A DNA stretch of 64,000 nucleotides, taken from NCBI RefSeq assembly GCF_022695595.1, contig NZ_CP074380.1:682001-746000 (forward strand), in the 5' to 3' direction. This document shows, piece by piece, positions 34,693 through 43,692 of the stretch (its first letter is position 1; the number at the start of each line of letters is the position of its first letter). Under the pieces are notes generated by a model. That model worked only from the letters and a program-made list of their open reading frames with translations, was not told where the DNA came from and searched no databases. A program made the translations under genes and the position numbers. The DNA comes from Streptomyces sp. MST-110588. Lineage in GTDB: Bacteria; Actinomycetota; Actinomycetes; Streptomycetales; Streptomycetaceae.

Positions 34693-35642
34693 CGCCCCCG
34701 CACCTTCATCCCGCCCCGGCCTCGCCGGTCCCCGGGCTGTTCGAGGTGGTGCTCGCGTCGGCCGCGCTGACCGCCGTGGCCGGGTACCTGCTGGCCGCCG
34801 CGCGCCTGCGCCGTCGCGGCGACGCCTGGCCCCGGGCGCGGGACGCCGCCTTCACCACGGGCGGTACGGCCCTGGCGGCGGCCGTCACCCTCACTCTCCC
34901 CGGCGGGCCGTTCACCGCCCATATGGCCCAGCATCTGGTCGTCGGCATGGCCGCCCCACTGCTTCTGGTCCTGGCCCGGCCGCTGACCCTGCTGCTGCGC
35001 ACGGTGGGTCCCGGCCCCGCCCGGCGCGGCCTGCTCGCCGTTGCCCGCTCCCGGTCCGCCGCCTGGCTGGTCTTCCCGCCGCTCGCCGCGCTGCTGGACG
35101 TCGGCGGCCTGTGGGTGCTGTACCGCACCCCGCTGCTGGCCGCCACCCACCACCGGCCGGTGCTCCACGCCCTGGTTCACACCCACGTACTGGCCGCCGG
35201 CCTGCTGTTCAGCTTCGCCGTCTGCCGGCTCGACCCGCTGCGCCACCGCTGGAGCACGGCCTGGCGCGGCACCACCCTGCTGGCCGCCGGAGCCGCGCAC
35301 GCCGTCCTGGCCAAGACGCTGTATCTCACGCCCCCGCCAGGCACCGCGTTCGGCCTCACCGACCTGCACACCGGCGCCAAGCTGATGTACTACGGCGGCG
35401 ATCTGGTCGAGCTGGCGCTCGCCGCCGCCCTGGCCGTCCAGTGGTACACCTCCACCGGCAGGGCCTGGGCCCGCGACCGTGCACGTACGGGCGCCGGTGC
35501 GGGCACCGGTACCCCCGCGCGGACCCGCCGTCCCGCATCCCCGCCACGACCGCCGCTGCGCGAACCCCTCACCCACGCCGACCGGTTCACCCCCGCCGAC
35601 GGCCGGGCGCGTGCGCAGCAGGGCCTCTCGGCGGACGGATGA
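34689..35642 (+). CDS. CtaG (caa3-type) cytochrome c oxidase assembly factor-like protein
   Basis: 317 residues, GTG start overlapping the DUF2243 stop. Seven hydrophobic helices with the family histidines: FTAHMAQHLVVGMAAPLL near residue 75, ATHHRPVLHALVHTHVLAAG near 155 and TDLHTGAKLMYYGGDLVEL near 225. Proteins of this family help copper delivery or assembly of cytochrome oxidase. A basic low-complexity tail (about 255-317) is unconserved. Second gene of the DUF2243/CtaG pair; the Mut7-C gene follows after 23 bp. Confidence 0.85.
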   Translation: MTPPHLHPAPASPVPGLFEVVLASAALTAVAGYLLAAARLRRRGDAWPRARDAAFTTGGTALAAAVTLTLPGGPFTAHMAQHLVVGMAAPLLLVLARPLTLLLRTVGPGPARRGLLAVARSRSAAWLVFPPLAALLDVGGLWVLYRTPLLAATHHRPVLHALVHTHVLAAGLLFSFAVCRLDPLRHRWSTAWRGTTLLAAGAAHAVLAKTLYLTPPPGTAFGLTDLHTGAKLMYYGGDLVELALAAALAVQWYTSTGRAWARDRARTGAGAGTGTPARTRRPASPPRPPLREPLTHADRFTPADGRARAQQGLSADG

Positions 35643-35665
35643 GGCCGCGATGGCATGCTGTCGGT

Positions 35666-36409
35666 ATGGCACAACCCATCATCCAACTGAGTCTCGCCCC
35701 CGAACTGCGGCTCTTCGCCCCCGCCGAGCGGCGCACGGAGCAGACCCCGGTCGCGATCGACGGCACCTCCACCCTCGGGCATGTCGTGGAGTCCTTCGGC
35801 GTCCCGCTCACCGAGGTCGGCCAACTGCTCGTCGACGGCCGCCCGGTGCCGGTGTCCCATGTGCCCGGCGAGGGCGAGGCCGTGGAGGTACGGGCCGTCG
35901 AGCGACCGCAGCGGGTGCCCGGGGCACCGCTGCGGTTCCTGCTCGACGTACACCTGGGCACGCTCGCCCGGCGGTTGCGCCTGCTGGGGATCGACGCGGC
36001 GTACGAGGCGGAGGACTGCGGCGACCCGGCGCTGGCCGCCCTCTCGGCGGCCGAACGCCGGGTGCTGCTCTCCCGGGACCGGGGACTGCTGCGCCGTCGC
36101 CAGATCTGGGCAGGCGCGTACGTCTACAGCGACCGGCCCGACGAACAGCTCAAGGACGTACTGGAACGTTTCACCCCGGACCTGGCGCCGTGGACCCGGT
36201 GCACCGCCTGCAACGGCCCGCTGCGCGACGCCGAGAAGGGCGCCGTCCAGGAGCGGCTGGAACACGGCACCCGGCGCACGTACGACGTGTTCGCCCAGTG
36301 CACGGTCTGCGACCGCGTCTACTGGCGCGGCGCCCACCACACCCGCCTGGAAAAGATCGTCACCGACGCCATACGAACCTACGGCCCGCACGGCACCCCC
36401 ACCGCCTGA
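35666..36409 (+). CDS. Mut7-C RNase-domain protein with ubiquitin-like N-terminus
   Basis: 247 residues, ATG at 35666. Residues about 1-80 form a ubiquitin/ThiS-like beta-grasp (LSLAPELRLFAPAERR; VDGRPVPVSHVPGEG). Residues about 85-245 are the Mut7-C PIN-like nuclease: FLLDVHLGTLARRLRLLG, LSRDRGLLRR, then a zinc ribbon CTACNGPL ... CTVCDRVYWRGAHH. Mut7-C is thought to be an RNA-processing nuclease, and the beta-grasp fusion is the common bacterial form. It ends 154 bp before the convergent MEDS gene. Confidence 0.85.
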   Translation: MAQPIIQLSLAPELRLFAPAERRTEQTPVAIDGTSTLGHVVESFGVPLTEVGQLLVDGRPVPVSHVPGEGEAVEVRAVERPQRVPGAPLRFLLDVHLGTLARRLRLLGIDAAYEAEDCGDPALAALSAAERRVLLSRDRGLLRRRQIWAGAYVYSDRPDEQLKDVLERFTPDLAPWTRCTACNGPLRDAEKGAVQERLEHGTRRTYDVFAQCTVCDRVYWRGAHHTRLEKIVTDAIRTYGPHGTPTA

Positions 36410-36563
36410 CCCGCACGACAGCCTGACCCGCACGGCACCCGCCTTCGCGGCGCGGGCTCACCGTCCGCGTCCCTGACTCCGTGTGTCTTCTTTCGTCAGC
36501 CCTGCGGTCCTCGGTCCTCTTCCGTACGTCCTATGGCGTCAGGTACCGCCGGGACCGCTGGGA

Positions 36564-37577
36564 TCACCTGGGATCACCGGCGCCGTGTCCGGGGCGGGTA
36601 CCGGGCCTGGGCGGGTGGGAGCCGGGGAGTCTCATGTGGATGCGTACGGTGCTGCCGTGCTCGCTCGTCCGTGTGTCCGTCAGGTCGCTGAGCTGCCGGA
36701 TGATCCACAGGCCGCGGCCGTCCGGGTGCTCGGTGCCGGGCGGCAGATACCCGGCCAGCGCGGTGTCCAGGGCACCTTTGGGGTCGTTGACCTCGCACAG
36801 CAGCTCGGTGTCCGTGGTCCAGACCCGGCAGCTTCCGTGTCCGCCGCCGTGCCGCACCGCGTTGACGGCCGCCTCGTCCACGCACAGCAGCAGGCTGTCG
36901 GTACGGGCGTCGGGCAGCCCGGCGGCGCCGGCCGCGGCGGCGATGAATCCGCGCAGCTCGGCGATCCGGCGGCCGGAGCCGTCGAAGAAGAACTCCGCGC
37001 ACTCCTCGGGCGGCTCGTCCAGCGGCACGGTGTCACAGGACGCGCTGAACTCCCGGGGACTCATGTGCGCAGGATTGGCCCATGGCGCGGCACCGCCGGT
37101 CTGCGACGGGTGGGTGAGCCGGGCGGTACGCAGGACGGCCTCGGGCAGCGCCCGCGTGTCGTACGGACACAGGTGCCGGGCGCCGGTCGCGGTCAGCGCG
37201 AGGGTGAGCAGCGACTCGTAGCGGGCCCACTCCCTGGTCTGCTCGTCGGTCAGACCGCCCCAAGGCATCTCGCCGACGACCCACGAACCGCCGGACGCGG
37301 CGCGCGCCTTGTCGTGGTAGTCGCGCAGCGCCTGCGCCGGACTGGCATACCAGCCGTCGGGGGCGAAGACCGGCCCGCCGGCCCGTGCGCCCAGACACCG
37401 CCGCAGCAGCGCCGCGTTGCGCCGCCCGGTGGCGACGAACACCGGCTCCCGCGGGACCAGACCGGCGCGGACGAAGGGCTCGACGGCGGCCACGAACTCG
37501 CTCTGCGCGCCGTACAGCAGCAGTTGGTGTGCGTACCGGTCGGCACCCGGCCCGGCCGGCCCCCGCGGATCGGTCAT
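36564..37577 (-). CDS. MEDS-domain / HATPase anti-sigma-type regulator (RsbA-like)
   Basis: 337 residues. The N-terminal half (about 15-195) has the MEDS methanogen/methylotroph sensor fold (GADRYAHQLLLYGAQSEF; VLRTARLTHPSQ); the C-terminal half (about 205-320) is a GHKL ATPase with the N-box CVDEAAVNAVRHG and the G-box DGRGLWIIRQLSD. It lacks a phosphoacceptor domain, so it resembles an RsbW-type serine kinase that inhibits a sigma factor or STAS partner. The only sigma factor in the window (54202-55017) is far away, so no partner is proven. Confidence 0.82.
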   Translation of the reverse strand: MTDPRGPAGPGADRYAHQLLLYGAQSEFVAAVEPFVRAGLVPREPVFVATGRRNAALLRRCLGARAGGPVFAPDGWYASPAQALRDYHDKARAASGGSWVVGEMPWGGLTDEQTREWARYESLLTLALTATGARHLCPYDTRALPEAVLRTARLTHPSQTGGAAPWANPAHMSPREFSASCDTVPLDEPPEECAEFFFDGSGRRIAELRGFIAAAAGAAGLPDARTDSLLLCVDEAAVNAVRHGGGHGSCRVWTTDTELLCEVNDPKGALDTALAGYLPPGTEHPDGRGLWIIRQLSDLTDTRTSEHGSTVRIHMRLPGSHPPRPGTRPGHGAGDPR

Positions 37578-37726
37578 CGTCGCCCCCCTTCGCAGGCGTG
37601 AGGGCTCGGAAGCACGGAGGCGCGGCGGCGTGACGCACCGCCCCGCGCGGACACCCTGCGGATGCCGCTGCCGGGCACGGGCTCACATCGGTGGCGCGTC
37701 CGCCCGTCTCTTGGACGGTACCCGCT

Positions 37727-38668
37727 CTACGAGCAGTCCGAACGGTGCGCGAAGGGAAGTCCGGGACAGCTCCGGCAGACGAAGAGGTACACCCCTCCCA
37801 TGTCACCGAGCATGAGCCCGTGCGCCCCTTGTATCCTGCGGCGCTCGTCGTAGTCCAGGCCGAGGACGGCGCCGGTGCCGGTGCCGGGCCGGTCCTCCAG
37901 CGGCAGCCAGGTGCGCCAGGACTCCCCGTCGAACTCGCGGCTCGACACGGTGAGCAGGTGGTCCATGCGCGCGCCGCACCGCGTGCAGTCGGGCCAGGAC
38001 GGCTCCTGCGTCCAGCTCGGGTACCCGCCGGCCTTGATGCCGTCGGCGACCGAGAGATGGGACCAGTACGACCATCCGGTCTCCTCCTCGACCTGGTCGC
38101 ACCGCTCCTCCAGTTCCTCCCAGAGGTCATCCGGCAGGTCCCAGTTCGGATACTCCACGATCCGCTCCGGATGCAGTACGCAAGGGGCCGGAAGGTACTC
38201 CTCGCGCACCCCTTCCGGCCGCGGCGGCGTGGCGTACTCCGTGGCGGTGGCGCGCCGGTTGCGCCAGTGGATCTGCGGACGTGGCATGTAGTCCTTCTGA
38301 TGGTCGAAGGGGCACCACAGGACTTGCAGGACGTCCTTCCCTTCCGGGAAGGGCAGTTCGGGAACGTCGTCGGCATAGAGCTGGAGCACCGGCACCATGG
38401 GCTGGGCACCGGGCCGCGCGGGCGCGAACGCCGTACGGGGGTGAACGTCGTCGCAGTACGGCCACGGCTCGTCCCGTGGCCACAGCAGCGGGCCGCCGAC
38501 CGAGCTGTCCCCCACTCCCGGGTCACCGGCCCGGGGATGCAGCCGGACCGCTTCCCGGCGGAAAGGCACGACCTCCGGAAAGACCGCCTCCACGTCGACG
38601 GGGCGGGGCGGCGTGGTGCGGGTCGCGCCCCTCGGCGGCTTCGGCGGCACAGGTGGGGTCGGTGACAT
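37727..38668 (-). CDS. DUF1963 (YwqG-like) protein
   Basis: 313 residues from the ATG at 38668, which has GAGGAG upstream (a start at 38695 is possible). The pattern VGGPLLWPRDEPWPYC, VLQLYADDVPELPFP and VLWCPFDHQ matches DUF1963/YwqG-type proteins, which often measure or bind unknown small ligands. The C-terminus has cysteines (CTRCGARMDH; CRSCPGLPF) that may form a zinc site. No clear partner; the next genes on the opposite strand are TetR/MFS. Confidence 0.6.
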   Translation of the reverse strand: MSPTPPVPPKPPRGATRTTPPRPVDVEAVFPEVVPFRREAVRLHPRAGDPGVGDSSVGGPLLWPRDEPWPYCDDVHPRTAFAPARPGAQPMVPVLQLYADDVPELPFPEGKDVLQVLWCPFDHQKDYMPRPQIHWRNRRATATEYATPPRPEGVREEYLPAPCVLHPERIVEYPNWDLPDDLWEELEERCDQVEEETGWSYWSHLSVADGIKAGGYPSWTQEPSWPDCTRCGARMDHLLTVSSREFDGESWRTWLPLEDRPGTGTGAVLGLDYDERRRIQGAHGLMLGDMGGVYLFVCRSCPGLPFAHRSDCS

Positions 38669-38790
38669 CGGCGACTCCTCGTCAGGCAGGTGCAACAGCG
38701 CGGCAGTACGGCGGTCGACGCGAAGCGATCGGCACCGCAGCCACTGCCGAGAACACTAGCCGCGGGGTACGACAACGCCCTCCGAGGCGA

Positions 38791-38805
38791 GTAGACAGTG
38801 TCTAC
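38791..38805 (+). promoter_or_regulatory. TetR operator 1
   Basis: GTAGACAGTGTCTAC: two 7-base arms (GTAGACA and TGTCTAC) around one central base, a perfect odd palindrome lying 24 bases upstream of an almost identical second site. Placed before the TetR start, it is very likely its own operator. Confidence 0.75.
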
Positions 38806-38814
38806 GCCGTCCTG

Positions 38815-38829
38815 GTAGACACTGTCCAT
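38815..38829 (+). promoter_or_regulatory. TetR operator 2, overlapping the start codon
   Basis: GTAGACACTGTCCAT shares GTAGACA-N-TGTC with operator 1 and runs into the ATG at 38828. The 24-bp centre-to-centre spacing puts both sites on a similar helix face, which suggests cooperative binding that blocks transcription at the start. No ribosome site is present before the ATG. Confidence 0.7.
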
Positions 38830-39622
38830 GAAATCTGTGGACTCCGCGGAATCCGCCCGCTCCCTCCGGGAGCGGCTGATCGACGTCGGTGTGGAACTGG
38901 TGACGGCCGAGGGCACCGCCTCCTTGGGGCTGCGTGAGATCGCCCGCCGGGCGGGGGTGTCGCACGGAGCGCCGCGCCGCTACTTCCCCACCCACCACTC
39001 CCTGCTGTCCGCGATCGCCCGCCGGGGATTCGCCGACCTCCACAGCCGGTTCGAGGCCGCGGTGGCCGGTACGGCCCCGCCGCGCGAGCAGTTGGAGGCA
39101 CTGGGCCGGGAGTACCTCACGTACGCGTTCGAACGCCGTGGGATGTACGAGCTGATGTTCCGGCACGACCTGCTCGACAGCGAGAGCGGTGGGATCAGTG
39201 GGGGTGGGGCCGGCAGTGGGGGTGGTGGCGGCAGCGAGGACAGTGGGGAGAGCGACCGGTGCGCACCCGGTCAGCCGCGTCTGCGGGAGTCGACCCTTCC
39301 CCTGTTCGAGCACTTCACCGGTCTCGTCGCACGTTGCCGCAAAGAGCGGGAACCGGCGCCCGGAAGGGGAGCAGCGGATACCGCCACCGCCGGGCCGACG
39401 CCGGCTGCCGTCACGGCCGCCGCCCTGTGGTCGAATCTGCACGGTCTGGCCCAGTTGTGGGCCTGGGGCAGCCTGCCACTCGCCCTCGGCGTGCCGCCGC
39501 AACCGGCCGGCGAAGGACGGGAGACCGGCCGTCCCGACAGAACCTCCCCCTCTCCTTCCCCCTCCCTCGACAGCGTGGTCAGGGCCGTTCTGGACGCGCA
39601 CCTCGGCCCGGTCCGCCCATGA
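38828..39622 (+). CDS. TetR-family transcriptional repressor
   Basis: 264 residues. The N-terminal HTH (about 12-60) includes GTASLGLREIARRAGVSHGAPRRYFPTHHSLLSAIARRGF. The ligand domain is interrupted by a Gly/Ser-rich insert (about 118-150, GGISGGGAGSGGGGG). It overlaps the MFS gene by four bases (ATGA), so it is the standard local repressor of that pump. Two inverted repeats (38791-38805 and 38815-38829) lie at its own start, so it probably represses itself as well. Ligand unknown. Confidence 0.9.
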   Translation: MKSVDSAESARSLRERLIDVGVELVTAEGTASLGLREIARRAGVSHGAPRRYFPTHHSLLSAIARRGFADLHSRFEAAVAGTAPPREQLEALGREYLTYAFERRGMYELMFRHDLLDSESGGISGGGAGSGGGGGSEDSGESDRCAPGQPRLRESTLPLFEHFTGLVARCRKEREPAPGRGAADTATAGPTPAAVTAAALWSNLHGLAQLWAWGSLPLALGVPPQPAGEGRETGRPDRTSPSPSPSLDSVVRAVLDAHLGPVRP

Positions 39623-41232
39623 CCGCGACCCTGCGACAACGCCTCGCGCTCCTGGTCAGCGTGGCCGGCGCCATGATCGTCGCGTTGGACGGCACCGTAC
39701 TGTCCGTGGCACAGCCCAGTCTGCGCCGGGAGTTCTCCGCCGCCCTGCCACAGATCCAGTGGACCAGCACCGGATATCTGCTCGCGGTGGCCGCGCTGCT
39801 GATCGTCGCCGGGCGCCTGGGCGACCGCTACGGACACGCGAGGCTGCTGCTCGTCGGCGTACTCGGCTTCGCCGCCGCCTCGGCCGGTATCGCGCTCGCG
39901 CCCGGCATCGGATGGGTCATCGCACTGCGCGTCCTGCAAGGGGTGTTCGGCGCGCTGCTCCAGCCGGCCACGCTCGCGCTGCTGCGGCTGGCGTACCCGG
40001 CGGACCGGCTCGGTACGCCGGTCGCCATCCGTACCAGTGCGATCGGGGTGGCCGCGGCGGCCGGCCCGGTGCTCGGGGGTGTGCTCGTCGCGCACCTGGG
40101 CTGGCGCGCCGTGTTCGTCATCAACGTCCCGGTCGCGCTCGTGATCGCCGCCCTCACCCTCGCCGTACGCATACCGGTCCCCTCCCCCGCCGGATCCCCC
40201 CATACCGAACCCCCGCACACGCAATCCGCACCCACGGCACCCGCCGCACCCGCCGCACCCGAGCGGCTCGACCTCATCGGCGCGACGCTGCTCGCGATCG
40301 CCCTCGCGGCCCTCGTCCACACCCTGTCCGGCGTGCCGGAGCACGGCTGGACGGCCGTGCCGACGCTTGCCGGGCTGCTCGCCACCGGGGCCGCCGCCGC
40401 GGCGTTCGCCGTACAGGAACGCCGTACCGCCTGCCCGCTCGTGCCGCCCGCCGTGGCGCGCTCGGTACCGGTGACGGCCTCGATGGTGCTGCTGCTCGTC
40501 ATCGGCGGCGGCATGTTCGGCGCGCTGTTCGTGATGACGTTCTTCTTCCAGGAGGTGCTCGCCCTGGACCCGACCGCCTGCGGTCTGCGGGTCCTTCCGC
40601 TGACCGTGCTCATGGTCCTGGGAGCGCCGCTCGCCGGTGCGGCACTGCGCCGGTACGGGGCGCGCCGCACCGCGACCGCCGGTACGGCCCTGGTCGTCCT
40701 CGGCGTCGCCGGGCTCTCCCGGCTCGGTCCGGCCAGTACGTGGCCGGCCACCGGCGCGGCCCTGGCCGCGCTCGGCGCGGGGTTCGCCACCGTCATGGTC
40801 ACCGCCACCGGGACCGTCGTCGGTGACGCGCCCCCCGGATACGCCGGGGTCGTCGGCGGCCTCAAGCAGACCGCCATGAACGTCGGCCCCACCCTGGGCA
40901 TCGCCGTCGCCGCCGGCACCTTGCCACTGGAAACGACCGCCGCACAAGCCGCCTCCTCCGTCTCCTCCGCGTCCTCCCTGACTCCCTCCTCCGCCTTCGT
41001 CCCGGCCATGGGCCCCGCCCTGCTCGTACTGGCCGCACTGGCCGCCCTCGGCCTGCTGCCGGCCCGGCTGCTGCCCCCGCATCCGGCCCGCCGCACGGAT
41101 CGCGGCGTACGGCCTTCCCCGAGCTGCGGCCGGGAAGAAGGACCGGCGCAACCAGTACGCCCGTCCCCTACCGTCCCACCTGGACCTGCACCGAACGGCC
41201 CTGTTTCCGTCAGCGCCGACGCCCCACCCTGA
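39619..41232 (+). CDS. MFS drug/proton antiporter (DHA2, EmrB/QacA type)
   Basis: 537 residues. About 14 hydrophobic segments; motif A GRLGDRYGHARLLL near residue 63, motif C GVAAAAGPVLGGVL near 148. It sits in the inner membrane and exports hydrophobic toxic compounds in exchange for protons. The start overlaps the TetR stop (ATGA). The last ~60 residues after the final helix are a low-complexity cytoplasmic tail. Regulated by the TetR protein upstream. Confidence 0.9.
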   Translation: MTATLRQRLALLVSVAGAMIVALDGTVLSVAQPSLRREFSAALPQIQWTSTGYLLAVAALLIVAGRLGDRYGHARLLLVGVLGFAAASAGIALAPGIGWVIALRVLQGVFGALLQPATLALLRLAYPADRLGTPVAIRTSAIGVAAAAGPVLGGVLVAHLGWRAVFVINVPVALVIAALTLAVRIPVPSPAGSPHTEPPHTQSAPTAPAAPAAPERLDLIGATLLAIALAALVHTLSGVPEHGWTAVPTLAGLLATGAAAAAFAVQERRTACPLVPPAVARSVPVTASMVLLLVIGGGMFGALFVMTFFFQEVLALDPTACGLRVLPLTVLMVLGAPLAGAALRRYGARRTATAGTALVVLGVAGLSRLGPASTWPATGAALAALGAGFATVMVTATGTVVGDAPPGYAGVVGGLKQTAMNVGPTLGIAVAAGTLPLETTAAQAASSVSSASSLTPSSAFVPAMGPALLVLAALAALGLLPARLLPPHPARRTDRGVRPSPSCGREEGPAQPVRPSPTVPPGPAPNGPVSVSADAPP

Positions 41233-41269
41233 TGCCGACGGGGACAGCGGGCCGACGAAAGGCGGACTC

Positions 41270-41749
41270 ATGAGGACGAAGGCAGGACTGCGGCCCATGA
41301 CCGGACGGCTGGGCGCACTGCCGGAGGAGCAGCGGGGGCGGCTGATGGAGCTCGCGCGTGCGGTGTCCTTCCCGGCCGGACACCGGATCCTGCGGGAGCG
41401 CCGGACGGTGGACCGGTTCTGGATCATCCGGACCGGCACCGTGTCCCTGGACCTCCATGTACCCGGCCGCCGGGCCGCGGTGATCGAGACGCTCGGCGCC
41501 GGGGACCTGGTGGGCTGGTCCTGGCTGTTCCCGCCGCGCGACTGTCATATGGGTGCGCTGGCGGACAGCCCCGTACGGGCCTGGCAGTTCGACGCCGAGG
41601 ACGTACGGCAGCTCTGCCGGCACGACCCGCGGTTCGGCTATGTGTTCATGACGGCGATGGCCGAGGTCATAGGACACCGGCTGGAGTGCGCCCGCACCCG
41701 GCTGCTGGAGCTGTACGGCCCGTACGGGAGCGGGCTGCCCCGCTGGTGA
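41270..41749 (+). CDS. Small Crp-like cyclic-nucleotide-binding protein without HTH
   Basis: 159 residues, ATG at 41270 with AAAGGCGG upstream. Residues about 15-130 form a cNMP-binding jelly roll (FWIIRTGTVSLDLHVPGRRAAVIETLGAGDLVGWSWLFPP). The usual RxxLL cNMP-phosphate motif is not obvious and there is no C-terminal DNA-binding helix, so it may be a signalling partner, not a regulator of transcription itself. It follows the MFS gene by 37 bp. Confidence 0.7.
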   Translation: MRTKAGLRPMTGRLGALPEEQRGRLMELARAVSFPAGHRILRERRTVDRFWIIRTGTVSLDLHVPGRRAAVIETLGAGDLVGWSWLFPPRDCHMGALADSPVRAWQFDAEDVRQLCRHDPRFGYVFMTAMAEVIGHRLECARTRLLELYGPYGSGLPRW

Positions 41750-41858
41750 AGCCCTGCGCCGTGATAGGCGTTGCCCAAGGCCGTCACAGCAACCTCCGGT
41801 CTTCCGCTCCGCCCGGGCCGGGGCGCGCCGTCGCACGCACGACCAGGGAGAACGAACC

Positions 41859-42377
41859 GTGCCGGAACAGCCGGAACAGCCGGAACAAGAGGCGACCGAC
41901 CTCGTCCGTCTCTGCGACGACGAGGGGAACAGCGTGGTCGTACGCGTGACCGGGCGGGACACGCCGGGCGTTCTGACGGGCCATGACACCTTGGTGGCAC
42001 GCATCGTTCTCACCACGGGATTCGTCGGCGGACACCTGGACGTCCGGCTCTCCCCGCGGGTTCTGACCGCATGGGACACGGCTCTGGATGCCTTGGCCGC
42101 CGGGCGGGACATCCGCTGGCTGATGGGCCACGGACCCGAGGTGAGAATCCGGGTGGAGGGAGAGCGAGGCTGCCCCGAGGTCGTCGTCGAGGATGTCTCC
42201 ATGTCCATGGTGACGGTCGTGGTACCCGTGGCAGTCGAGGAGAACTGGGTCGAGGACCACCGGCGCCGCCTGGAGGACGTCCGCCGACGCTGGCCGGAAG
42301 AGGTGACGGAATCCTCCTCCGGGGTGTACGAATGGCGCGCGTCCCGCCCTGCGCCCGGGGCACCACCGACCGGCTGA
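41859..42377 (+). CDS. Small conserved protein, DUF5959-like
   Basis: 172 residues, GTG start after GGGAG. The body (VRLCDDEGNSVVVRVTGRDTPGVLTGHD, then DVRLSPRVLTAWDTALDALAAGRDI) resembles a family of small streptomycete proteins usually listed as DUF5959; the match is by memory of pattern only. The first nine residues are a PEQ repeat (PEQPEQPEQ). No domain of known activity, no signal peptide. It ends before a strong stem-loop. Confidence 0.5.
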   Translation: MPEQPEQPEQEATDLVRLCDDEGNSVVVRVTGRDTPGVLTGHDTLVARIVLTTGFVGGHLDVRLSPRVLTAWDTALDALAAGRDIRWLMGHGPEVRIRVEGERGCPEVVVEDVSMSMVTVVVPVAVEENWVEDHRRRLEDVRRRWPEEVTESSSGVYEWRASRPAPGAPPTG

Positions 42378-42386
42378 GGCGGAGGC

Positions 42387-42421
42387 GGTACGAGGCAGTA
42401 CGGTACGAGGCGGTACGAGGC
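42387..42421. repeat. 10-bp direct repeats GGTACGAGGC
   Basis: GGTACGAGGC occurs at 42387, 42402 and 42412 (with a 5-base spacer between the first two), immediately after the DUF5959-like stop. Confidence 0.7.
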
Positions 42422-42446
42422 GGTGGAAGTCGGTAGGAGACGTCCG

Positions 42447-42483
42447 GACGCTCCGCAGCTCGCATGGTGCGCTGCGGAGCGTC
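42447..42483. terminator. 13-bp perfect stem-loop, bidirectional terminator
   Basis: GACGCTCCGCAGC and GCTGCGGAGCGTC pair without mismatch around an 11-base loop, between the plus-strand gene ending at 42377 and the minus-strand gene ending at 42537. On the plus strand it is followed by TT and then by a T-run (GGATTTTT at about 42513), so it is probably the shared terminator. Confidence 0.85.
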
Positions 42484-42536
42484 TTCAGCGGATGGAGCGC
42501 CTCAGCGGTCTTGGATTTTTGCGGTCACACCGCGTC

Positions 42537-43688
42537 TCAGGCGTTCTTGGGACGTACGAAGGTGTACACCTTCCAGTGGTCGTTGCCGCTTTTGACTCCC
42601 GCGGTCCAGTCGTAAGGCTTGTCGCGGTCGTGGCCGGTGCCGCCACCGTGCCGTACCACCGGGCCGCTGCCCACGGTCATGATGGAATTGCTGTTGTGGG
42701 GATCGACCCAGGTGACGATCTCGGCATGGGGCCGCTCGAATTCGTGCTTGTTGTACTTGGTTTCGTTCAGCCACACCAGTGCGTCACCTACGTGTGGCTG
42801 GCTCGCTCTGGTGTTCCAGATCAGTCCGTAGCCTTTCCCGTTGGGATTGGGTGGCCATTTGCTGCCCTCCGGCGCGTTGTCGCCGTCGGCGAACGAGGGA
42901 GCCAGGTCGTTGAGGATACCCTTGGTCCCCTGGACGTGGGCGATGCCCCAGATGCCGCGGCTCAGCGCGGAACACCAGTCGCTGAAGCAAGTGAAGAGCC
43001 CGTGACTGGCCGCGGAGTCCCAGCAGCTCAGACCGAGCTGGCTCTCCGCGATCCAGGCGATCTTTTCGCCCAGGCCGTTGGAATTCTGTCCGTCCGTACT
43101 CCTGACGGACCATTGCTGGTCGATGCTCCCCTTGCAGCGCGACAACTGCACGACATTGCCCTGGTTGTAGTTTCCGTTGGCCAGGCAGAGATCCGGCGCC
43201 CCTCTGATCTCCAGCCACCAGGCGACGGCTCTACTCCCTTCCGCCGGATAGGCGCGATGGAACAACTGACCGCGCGAGGCGTCTTTGCCGCACTTGTCGA
43301 CTTTTAGCTGACTTCCTTCGCGCGGCTGGTCCGGCGCGGTCAGACACAGGGACATGTCGTAGCCGGGGTGCAGGTAGGAAACGTCACCCCGGTATCCGCC
43401 GAAGTGCTCCTCGCACCACATTTGCTCAATGCCCCCGGTCGCCTGCCACAAAAGGACGCGGGTGCCGGCGCCACCTCCCTCGGCGACGGCCATGAATTTG
43501 CTCGGGTCGCCGGTCGCCGGGAACCAGGCCCGGAAGTCGCAGTGCAGTCCGGAGGCCTGCCGCTGCTGCGCGGGGTGCGTCTGCTCGGCTCCGGCCCGAG
43601 GGCTGTACGGTGCGTGAGCCGCCGACGGGGCGGGCTGCCCGAGGAAGACGGTCGCGAGCGTCAGGCCCGCGACCGCCAGCCAGCGCAT
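42537..43688 (-). CDS. Secreted protein: ricin-like lectin domain plus CHAP-like cysteine peptidase domain
   Basis: 383 residues from the ATG at 43688 (the preceding GTG at 43691 is possible). Signal peptide MRWLAVAGLTLATVFLGQPAPSAA. Residues about 55-205 look like ricin-type beta-trefoil (AVAEGGGAGTRVLLWQATG; CLANGNYNQGNVVQLSRCKG). Residues about 215-380 resemble a CHAP/NlpC amidase: Cys in DWCSALSRG, His in PHAEIVTWVDPHN, and VGDALVW before it. Such enzymes cut peptidoglycan or small peptides, with the lectin domain holding glycan. A second ricin protein is encoded 4 bp upstream on the same strand, so the two probably work together outside the cell. The peptidase assignment is by pattern. 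Confidence 0.7.
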   Translation of the reverse strand: MRWLAVAGLTLATVFLGQPAPSAAHAPYSPRAGAEQTHPAQQRQASGLHCDFRAWFPATGDPSKFMAVAEGGGAGTRVLLWQATGGIEQMWCEEHFGGYRGDVSYLHPGYDMSLCLTAPDQPREGSQLKVDKCGKDASRGQLFHRAYPAEGSRAVAWWLEIRGAPDLCLANGNYNQGNVVQLSRCKGSIDQQWSVRSTDGQNSNGLGEKIAWIAESQLGLSCWDSAASHGLFTCFSDWCSALSRGIWGIAHVQGTKGILNDLAPSFADGDNAPEGSKWPPNPNGKGYGLIWNTRASQPHVGDALVWLNETKYNKHEFERPHAEIVTWVDPHNSNSIMTVGSGPVVRHGGGTGHDRDKPYDWTAGVKSGNDHWKVYTFVRPKNA

Positions 43689-43692
43689 CACG

